Shown: in pieces, positions 7,711 through 12,942 of the stretch
How positions within the stretch are numbered: position 1 is the first letter of the stretch
Layout of the letters: each line of letters starts with the position of its first letter
Assembly: GCF_913055755.1 (NCBI RefSeq)
Contig: NZ_CAJXKH010000042.1
Coordinates: 1-32,046, forward strand
Length of the DNA: 32,046 nucleotides
Direction: 5' to 3'
Origin: an uncultured Microbulbifer sp.
Lineage (GTDB): Bacteria; Pseudomonadota; Gammaproteobacteria; Pseudomonadales; Cellvibrionaceae
Position numbers and translations under genes: made by a program
Notes under the pieces: model-generated
Seen by the model: only the letters and a program-made list of their open reading frames with translations
Databases searched by the model: none
Told to the model about the DNA's origin: nothing

Positions 7711-8772
7711 TCAAACAGTGCGCGCCCGGTTGCGCAGAAAGTCCAGGGTCTGCTGGTACAGATCCGCACGGAAACGATCTGCCGTATCGGTGTCCACCGG
7801 CGCGATGGCATTGCTCAGTGCCAGCAGCTCGCGGGCCTTGCCGGCTTCCGGGCGGCCGTGGTCCGACAGCGGGTGGGCGAACAGGTGCCAGTCCCTGCTT
7901 TCCACCGTCGCCGCGGCGTGGCGGCGGACCAGTTTGTCTTCCAGGGATTTGCCGATCGCCTCCTCCGGCAGATCCAGGTATCGGGTATTGGCCAGCAGGC
8001 TGACCGCATCGCGGCGCTGGGAGCGCTCACCCAGGACCGCACAGGCTTCCAGCAGCGCCGCGCGCAGGGCCAGGTGGGTGGCGGGGTTGGCCTGGTGCCA
8101 GCTTTCGGTGACCGCGAGCACCTTTTCCGGCATCGCCGGCAGCAGGGTATTGCAGGTAGTGGCGATGACGCCGATGCCTTGCTCCACCGCCAGGGTGTTC
8201 CAGGGTTCACCGACACAGTAGCCATCGATGTCGCCCCGGCGCAGGTGGTCCACCATCTGCTCCGGGGGCAGTACTACGATGCGCACATCCCGGTCCGGGT
8301 CGATACCGGCGGTGCCCAGCCAGTGGCGCAGTTGCAGGCTGTGGCTGGAGAAGGGGTAGACGGTGGCAAAGGTCAGCGGCGGCTGATCGCTGTCGCGCTG
8401 CGCGATGTGGTGTTTGAGCGCGGTGCCGGTGTCGCCAGTACTCTCCAGGTCGAGCTGGCGGTACAGGGTTTCTGCCAGGGTGATGGCGTTGCCGTTACAG
8501 CTCAGGATCAGGCCGGTGAGCAGTTTTTCGCTACAGCCGGGCAGGGTCTGCTCCAGGGTCAGCGGCATGGGCGCGAGCATGGCGGCGGCATCGGCGGCAC
8601 CGCCAATCAGCTTGTCGCGCAGAGTGGCCCAGGAGGTTTCCCGCTGTAATTCCACCCTGAGGCCGTATTGTTCAAAGATCCCCATCTCCTTCGCCACGAT
8701 CAGCGGTGCGCTGTCGGTGAGGCGCAGGTAGAGGAGTTTCAGGTTCGGTTTTTCTGCTTGCAGGGCTGTCAC
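7711..8772 (-). CDS. nasS: Nitrate sensor / regulator of NasT, NrtA-like
   Basis: This 353-residue protein resembles the substrate-binding NrtA/CmpA family: LKLLYLRLTDSAPLIVAKEMGIFEQYGLRVEL at the N-terminus, an internal VVLPPEQMVDHLRRGDIDGYCVGEPWN, and LPEKVLAVTESW-type segments. It has no signal peptide, unlike transport NrtA proteins, so it should stay in the cytoplasm, as NasS does. In the known NasS-NasT systems (Azotobacter, Paracoccus, Pseudomonas) NasS holds NasT inactive until nitrate or nitrite binds. The gene is 60 bp downstream of nasT in the same direction, which supports the pairing. No ABC permease or ATPase genes are adjacent, arguing against a transport role. Confidence 0.9.
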   Translation of the reverse strand: MTALQAEKPNLKLLYLRLTDSAPLIVAKEMGIFEQYGLRVELQRETSWATLRDKLIGGAADAAAMLAPMPLTLEQTLPGCSEKLLTGLILSCNGNAITLAETLYRQLDLESTGDTGTALKHHIAQRDSDQPPLTFATVYPFSSHSLQLRHWLGTAGIDPDRDVRIVVLPPEQMVDHLRRGDIDGYCVGEPWNTLAVEQGIGVIATTCNTLLPAMPEKVLAVTESWHQANPATHLALRAALLEACAVLGERSQRRDAVSLLANTRYLDLPEEAIGKSLEDKLVRRHAAATVESRDWHLFAHPLSDHGRPEAGKARELLALSNAIAPVDTDTADRFRADLYQQTLDFLRNRARTV

Positions 8773-8832
8773 GGGCTTAATCTCTACTTATCTGTCTTTG
8801 CGGGCGCTTGCGGGCTTTGTGGAAGCAGTTTT

Positions 8833-9420
8833 CTACACTCGGCTTTGCAAGTGCGCGACTATCTGCTCCGCCACGGCCTGCATGGTGGAGTTGCTGTTCA
8901 TGGCCAGGGTGCGCAGGGTCTGGTGGGCGGACTGCTCGCTGATATTCTTGCGCGCCATCAGCAGCCCCTTGGCGCGTTCGATAATCTTGCGCTCGTCCAG
9001 CTGCTTTTGCGTACGTTCGAGGGATTTGCGCAGTTCCTGATAGCTGCGGAACTGGGCCATGGCGATCTCGATGGCCGGGGCCACCCGCTCCGCAGACAGG
9101 CCCTCGGCCATATAGGCGCTGACGCCGGCCTCGACCGCACTGGTGATGAATTCCGCTCCGCCGCGGGCGGAGAACATGGCAACCGGGGTGGGATTGTGCT
9201 GGTTGATTACCGAGAGGCTTTCGAGGATGTCCCGGTCCGGGGATTCGATATCGATAAGCACGATATCCGGGCGGTGTCTTTCCACCTGGAACAGGAGGCC
9301 CTCGGCACTGGAGAGTTGGGCCAGGAGGTTGTAGCCGGCGGCACTGAGCTGGCTGGCGACCATCTCCGCGCGCTCCGTCTGGTCATCGACCAACAGGATA
9401 CTGATAGGTGTCGTTGTCAT
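8833..9420 (-). CDS. nasT: ANTAR-domain transcription antiterminator of nitrate genes
   Basis: This 195-residue protein has an N-terminal response-regulator receiver fold (ILLVDD, Asp12 and Asp13; IVLIDIE with Asp57). A coiled-coil link follows (about residues 120-145), then a C-terminal ANTAR RNA-binding domain with DERKIIERAKGLLMARK and the downstream AHQTLRTLAM helix. NasT binds two-hairpin leader RNAs and lets polymerase pass a terminator when NasS releases it. Two matching leaders are visible in this window, before narK and before this gene's own operon. The ATG at 9418-9420 lies 5 bp after the porin stop codon, so it is surely cotranscribed with the porin. Confidence 0.93.
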   Translation of the reverse strand: MTTTPISILLVDDQTERAEMVASQLSAAGYNLLAQLSSAEGLLFQVERHRPDIVLIDIESPDRDILESLSVINQHNPTPVAMFSARGGAEFITSAVEAGVSAYMAEGLSAERVAPAIEIAMAQFRSYQELRKSLERTQKQLDERKIIERAKGLLMARKNISEQSAHQTLRTLAMNSNSTMQAVAEQIVAHLQSRV

Positions 9421-9425
9421 CGCTT

Positions 9426-10673
9426 TTAGAACTTCAGTTCGAACTGCAACCAGAACTTGTCGGTATCGCTGCTGTAGGTATCAGCGTCGTACCCCGCGTA
9501 CTTGACTAGCAGGTCGATATTTTTTGTTATTGCCGTGGTCGCCACCAGGTCCAGCTCGTTGCCGTAATCCTGGCCGCCGCGATCACTGCGGAATTTATGT
9601 ACAGTTGCTGCAATCTTCATACCAGAAATTACGAATGAGCCTCCGACGTAGTAGTCGCGAATGCCATCCACCGGCGTGACCAGAAACTTGTCGGCGAACC
9701 CCTGGAATTTGTGCAGGGTGGCCAGGGGTGTCTGGAAGGCGCGCTCGTCGTTGCCGGTCAGCCATTCGGTGCCCACCAGCCCCACAAACTTGTACTGCTG
9801 CAGGGGCAGGGTGGCGATTTCCGCGTTGTAATAATTGGCCTGGTAATCGAAGGGATTGCCGCCCACATCCCGCTGGGTGGCGGCGCGCAGGTGCCAGCGG
9901 AAGCTGTTGCATTTCACCGCGAACTTGGCGCCCGCGGTGACGTTGGCCAGGGCCTCCTGGTCGTGAAAATTCTCGCTGTAATAAAAGCCGCTGAGAGTCT
10001 GGTTGGGCTGCACCTTGTAGTCGACCGTCAGCGCATTCACCGGCCCGCTCAGATCTGCATCCGCCCCGTCGGGGCCAAAAATGCGATTGACGTTCCAGAT
10101 ATAGAAGTAATCGGCGGAAAGTTTTTCGTTAAAAGCCCATATTCCGCGAACAGCGTCGTAGGTCTGCTCGTTCTGACGCCAGCCCACCCCGCCGAAAAAG
10201 CGCTGGTCACCCAGGTTGATCCGCTGGCGCCCCAGGGTGAACAAACCCTGCTCCGGCGCATAGCTGATCTGCGCCCGGTTCATTTCGCTGTAGTCGGGGT
10301 CGGCGATCACCGGGTACTGGGTTTTGCCGTTTTCCGTGTTGTTGAAATGCTCGCTGCTGATATAGGTGACATTCTCCCCCTCCAGCAGCACTTCCCATCC
10401 CCGCCACTGGGCACTGGTCCAGGTTGCGCGGCTGCGCAGGGTGCCGGCGGTGGCGTGGTGGGGAAAGGCAACCTCGCGCACATGCTCGTAGCGGGGGCGG
10501 AAATTCAGCGCGAAATCGCTGTAGCGGATCATGTCGCCGACACTGTGCACCTGTGGTTCCGGCGCGCCCGGTTGCTGGTCCTGGGCACTGGCGGAGTACA
10601 CCGGCAATAGCGCTGCCCCCGCACAAAGGCGTGCAACCAGGGATCCTTGTGCTGTGAAATGGCTGAGGTGCAT
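9426..10673 (-). CDS. Outer-membrane porin of the alginate-export-like type, probable nitrate porin
   Basis: I place the start at the ATG at 10671-10673, behind AGGAAG at good spacing, giving 415 residues. An open frame continues upstream to 10847, but that stretch contains the leader terminator (10704-10739) and is not coding. Residues 1-31 form a signal peptide ending SASAQ. The mature protein has alternating beta strands rich in aromatic residues (FALNFRPRYEHV, GLFTLGRQRINLGDQRFFGGVGW, LSADYFYIWNV) and ends in FWLQFELKF, the C-terminal Phe typical of outer-membrane barrels. The fold resembles the alginate-export porin family. Because it heads the nasT-nasS operon under nitrogen control, passage of nitrate is a reasonable inference. 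The substrate is not provable from sequence. Confidence 0.85.
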   Translation of the reverse strand: MHLSHFTAQGSLVARLCAGAALLPVYSASAQDQQPGAPEPQVHSVGDMIRYSDFALNFRPRYEHVREVAFPHHATAGTLRSRATWTSAQWRGWEVLLEGENVTYISSEHFNNTENGKTQYPVIADPDYSEMNRAQISYAPEQGLFTLGRQRINLGDQRFFGGVGWRQNEQTYDAVRGIWAFNEKLSADYFYIWNVNRIFGPDGADADLSGPVNALTVDYKVQPNQTLSGFYYSENFHDQEALANVTAGAKFAVKCNSFRWHLRAATQRDVGGNPFDYQANYYNAEIATLPLQQYKFVGLVGTEWLTGNDERAFQTPLATLHKFQGFADKFLVTPVDGIRDYYVGGSFVISGMKIAATVHKFRSDRGGQDYGNELDLVATTAITKNIDLLVKYAGYDADTYSSDTDKFWLQFELKF

Positions 10674-10703
10674 AAAGCGCTTCCTATCCTCGATGGAAGG
10701 CAT

Positions 10704-10739
10704 AAAAAAAGCCCGGCGACATCGATTGTGTCGCCGGGC
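10704..10739 (-). terminator. Attenuator terminator in the porin-nasTS leader
   Basis: A perfect 11-bp stem (10729-10739 with 10711-10721, GCCCGGCGACA and its complement) around a 7-nt loop is followed on the reverse strand by seven T residues (10710-10704). It ends about 30 bp before the porin start codon. The narK attenuator has the same ending, GGGC then T7 then ATGCC. Confidence 0.88.
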
Positions 10740-10817
10740 TTCTTTGCCTGTGGCGGTTTGACAATCAAAAGTCGTACCAACTACCGGTAATCTAGTTAAC
10801 TCTCGTCGCCGGAGACG
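10737..10817 (-). promoter_or_regulatory. Putative NasT (ANTAR) RNA target in the porin-nasTS leader
   Basis: On the reverse strand GGC-AAAGAA-GCC (10748-10737) has the same AANGAA hexaloop as the narK leader, with A at position 1 and G at position 4. Its 3' arm GCC is shared with the terminator stem, so the two folds compete. Upstream, CGUC-UCCGGC-GACG (10817-10804) is a second hexaloop hairpin with G at position 4 but U at position 1. The stems are short (3-4 bp before a mismatch); the assignment rests on the shared design of the two leaders. Confidence 0.55.
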
Positions 10818-10873
10818 GAAAGAGTTCGACAACCGGATGAAATGCACGCAGCGAGGGCACGGGCTGCGCGGAA

Positions 10874-10890
10874 TGCCTCCAATTGGTGCG
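10874..10890. promoter_or_regulatory. NtrC-like site upstream of mobA
   Basis: TGCCTCCAATTGGTGCG matches the right half (ATTGGTGC) of the NtrC consensus very well and the left half partly (TGC). It lies about 83 bp upstream of the mobA -24 box. A second dyad, GCGCC-ACTCC-GGTGC at 10921-10935, also resembles an NtrC site but overlaps the -24 box of the opposing promoter, so it is less certain. Confidence 0.4.
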
Positions 10891-10911
10891 CTTTGCCGGC
10901 GGGTTTGTCCG

Positions 10912-10926
10912 GCAAAGGTGGCGCCA
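10912..10926 (-). promoter_or_regulatory. Sigma-54-type promoter of the porin-nasT-nasS operon
   Basis: The reverse strand reads TGGCGC-CACCT-TTGC, which keeps the invariant GG and GC at correct spacing with one change in the -24 box. The start point would fall near 10900, so the leader to the terminator would be about 200 nt. A palindrome CTTTGCCGG...CCGGCAAAG (10891-10917) covers the -12 box and start point. Confidence 0.5.
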
Positions 10927-10972
10927 CTCCGGTGCGGGTGTGCAATGGTAGTGCGTGTAATGGGTTATCCTG

Positions 10973-10987
10973 TGGCACAGTATTTGC
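10973..10987 (+). promoter_or_regulatory. Sigma-54-type promoter of mobA
   Basis: TGGCAC-AGTAT-TTGC is a perfect -24/-12 pair with 5-nt spacing on the forward strand, 78 bp before the mobA ATG. It is divergent from the porin-nasTS promoter; the two -24 boxes are about 46 bp apart. It implies that molybdenum cofactor maturation is raised with nitrate assimilation under nitrogen limitation. Confidence 0.65.
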
Positions 10988-11064
10988 CACCCTGAGCACC
11001 GCCCGGGCCGGAAGGTGAGAATGGTGGGGCTTTCAATTGTCAGAAGTAAAGGCAGGCTGCACGG

Positions 11065-11679
11065 ATGGGTTTAAACGAAACGGCTGGCGGGATAAAACGG
11101 GTTTGTCCCCTGGTGCTGGCGGGCGGGCAGTCCAGCCGCATGGGGCAGGACAAGGCACTGCTAAAATTACCCTGTGGGCAAACGATGCTCGAGCGCGCCA
11201 AACAATTGCTGGACGCGCTGCAGGCACCGCCAGGTATCGAATTGCTGCCCACACTGATCAGCGGCGCGCGCCCGGGAGGCATTCCCGACCGCTACCCGGC
11301 GGCGGGCCCGCTCGGGGGCCTGCAGGCGGTGGCGGCCCACCTGCAGGAGCAGGCCGCAGTCTGCGATGCGCTGCTGGTGGTACCGGTGGATATGCCCCTG
11401 CTGCAGCCCGGGCAATTGAAAACGCTGTGCAGTGCCGGCCAGTGCGTGGAACAGGCGGTGTGTTTCGATAGCCACTTTCTGCCCTGCTGGCTGCCGCTGA
11501 ACCCGCGCTGCCGGAACTACCTGGATGCGGCGGCGCGGGGAGATTCGATACCGTCCGTGCGCGCGCTCTTCGGTTACCTGGGGTGCGTGCAGCTGCCGGC
11601 ACCCGCAGGCCACTGGCATTTGAATGCAAATCGCCCGGAGGAGTTCGCACAAATTGCGGCACTGGCGACTCGGAGTTAA
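11065..11679 (+). CDS. mobA: Molybdenum cofactor guanylyltransferase
   Basis: This 204-residue protein has the family's GTP-binding signature LAGGQSSRMGQDKALL (residues 18-33) and VVPVDMPLL, whose Asp binds magnesium. MobA joins GMP to Mo-molybdopterin, giving the MGD form needed by nitrate reductases such as the NasA in this window. The molybdenum hydroxylase downstream belongs to a family that uses MPT or MCD and does not need MGD, so the functional partner is more likely NasA. The start is the ATG at 11065 after AAAGGCAGG; a sigma-54-type promoter lies upstream at 10973-10987. The ModA-like gene follows after 70 bp in the same direction and may be cotranscribed. Confidence 0.93.
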   Translation: MGLNETAGGIKRVCPLVLAGGQSSRMGQDKALLKLPCGQTMLERAKQLLDALQAPPGIELLPTLISGARPGGIPDRYPAAGPLGGLQAVAAHLQEQAAVCDALLVVPVDMPLLQPGQLKTLCSAGQCVEQAVCFDSHFLPCWLPLNPRCRNYLDAAARGDSIPSVRALFGYLGCVQLPAPAGHWHLNANRPEEFAQIAALATRS

Positions 11680-11749
11680 GCCTATGCAGAGTTATCCCCA
11701 CCCGACGCCGATCAGCTGCAGCAGGCGCTGATGCCGCAGGAAGAGTGCC

Positions 11750-12643
11750 ATGTGGCAAGCTGTCTGGTCTGAGCGCCCATCGCCACCGCAGCGGCCGGGG
11801 CGGCTGCGAAAGCTGCTTGCCGCACTGGCACTTCTCACCCTTGCCCCCGCATTGCTGGTCGCTTGCGGAGAGCGCCCGCGAAAGGTGCTCAATCTCGCCG
11901 CAGACGCCAGTTTTCAACCGGCGCTGGAATCCCTGCGCCCCGACTTCGAGCAGCACTGCGGCTGCCGGCTGAATATCACCGGCGGTGCCAGTGGCCTGCT
12001 CTACAGCCAGATACGCGAGGGCGGGCACTTTGATATTTTTCTGTCCGCAGATACCTCCCGCCCGGCGCAGCTGGTGAAAGACGGCCTCACCGTCCCCGCC
12101 AGCCTGCAGACCTATGCCCGCGGGCAGCTCGCCCTGTGGGTGAGCCGCCGCCTGATCGAGACCGCCGGTGAGCAGGAGGGGGAGGACTATTCGGCGATGG
12201 TCCGCCTGCGCTCCGGTGAGCTGACCCCGCGCCAGCTGATTTTGTTACTGGGCCGGGGCAAGCACAAACTGGTGGTGGCAGACCCGCAGCTGGCGCCCGA
12301 TGGCAATGCGGCGGTGCGCATGCTGAAAGGCCTGCGCCTGTGGCCGCGGGTGCGCGGGCGCATGGTGTATGCGAATCACGCCGGGCACGCCCAGATTATG
12401 CTGCAGCAGGGGGGGGGGGATATGGGGCTGGTGGCCTACGGCCAGGCGCTGACCTCCGGCAGTTCCGGCGAATTTATGCGGGTGCCGGCACGCTTCCATC
12501 CGGCACTGAATCAACAGCTGGTAATTTTGCGCGCCACTCGCGAGCGCACGCTTGCAATTCAGTTTGTGCAATTTCTGCTGTCCGACGAGGTGCAGGCGCG
12601 CCTGCCAGAGCTCGGATTCCTGCCCGCCGCGACTGCGCGCTGA
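11750..12643 (+). CDS. ModA-like substrate-binding lipoprotein (molybdate type)
   Basis: This 297-residue protein has a hydrophobic signal with lipobox LLVAC (Cys39), so it should be lipid-anchored in the periplasm. The mature part matches the ModA pattern: LNLAADASFQPALESL, then TGGASGLLYSQIREGGHFDIFLSAD, VVADPQLAPDGNAAVRML and the late MGLVAYGQAL. ModA proteins bind molybdate or tungstate for an ABC importer, but no modB or modC is in the window, so it must work with a distant importer or act otherwise. The start ATG at 11750 follows GGAAGAG at good spacing. A run of 11 G (12409-12419) encodes Gly-Gly-Gly within LQQGGGDMG; a one-base slip would destroy the last 75 or so residues. Confidence 0.8.
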   Translation: MWQAVWSERPSPPQRPGRLRKLLAALALLTLAPALLVACGERPRKVLNLAADASFQPALESLRPDFEQHCGCRLNITGGASGLLYSQIREGGHFDIFLSADTSRPAQLVKDGLTVPASLQTYARGQLALWVSRRLIETAGEQEGEDYSAMVRLRSGELTPRQLILLLGRGKHKLVVADPQLAPDGNAAVRMLKGLRLWPRVRGRMVYANHAGHAQIMLQQGGGDMGLVAYGQALTSGSSGEFMRVPARFHPALNQQLVILRATRERTLAIQFVQFLLSDEVQARLPELGFLPAATAR

Positions 12644-12660
12644 CAGTTTTCTTTACCTGT

Positions 12661-12682
12661 GACTTTTTACAGTCAAAAAGTC
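12661..12682. terminator. AT-rich hairpin after the modA-like gene
   Basis: GACTTTTT-ACAGTC-AAAAAGTC is a perfect 8-bp stem starting 18 bp after the stop codon. It has no following T-tract and is AU-rich, so it would be a weak terminator at best. Confidence 0.35.
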
Positions 12683-12696
12683 GTAGCGAGTACTTA

Positions 12697-12790
12697 ATCC
12701 CCCCTGATCTCCGAATTGCCGGCCTGGTGTGCCGGCAGCGACCCCGCTTTGCCCGCAGAAGGGGGGGATCTGTGCCGCTGGTGTGGCACA
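12697..12790 (+). other. Structured leader region before the molybdenum hydroxylase operon
   Basis: An outer stem ATCCCCCC (12697-12704) with GGGGGGAT (12762-12769) encloses a perfect 7-bp hairpin (12717-12723 with 12731-12737, loop CTGGTGT). A third hairpin follows, TGTGCC...GGCACA (12771-12776 with 12785-12790). The 299-bp gap between the modA-like gene and the next start holds no open reading frame that looks real. The density of stems suggests a structured 5' untranslated RNA; I cannot match it to a known riboswitch by eye. Confidence 0.4.
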
Positions 12791-12884
12791 TCGCGGGATC
12801 ACGGGCTATTAGTTTGTGACCTATGGGGGCAGCGGGTGTTAGTGAAAGGCACCAGAAATTTGAAGTCGGACCTCCCTGTAAAAC

Positions 12885-12903
12885 AATAATGATAATTTTT
12901 TAC
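12885..12903. promoter_or_regulatory. Fur-box-like sequence upstream of the hydroxylase operon
   Basis: AATAATGATAATTTTTTAC matches 14 of 19 positions of the Fur consensus, including an unbroken run of 11 (ATAATGATAAT). It lies about 40 bp before the start codon, where a bound repressor could block transcription. The operon needs iron (2Fe-2S clusters, three haems), so iron control is plausible, but AT-rich runs give chance matches. Confidence 0.35.
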
Positions 12904-12942
12904 CTGTTGGCTACGTAGCAGCGACATAAATCCAGGAACAGT

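Noticed and set aside
7711..8772. NrtA-type periplasmic nitrate-binding transport protein
   Set aside because: No signal peptide, no ABC partners nearby, and direct pairing with nasT.
10674..10847. N-terminal extension of the porin
   Set aside because: The stretch contains the leader terminator and hexaloop hairpins; a signal peptide and a good ribosome site mark 10673 as the start.
10942..10956. Alternative reverse sigma-54 promoter ACGCAC-N5-TTGC
   Set aside because: The invariant GG of the -24 box is lost; the site at 10912-10926 keeps both invariant dinucleotides.
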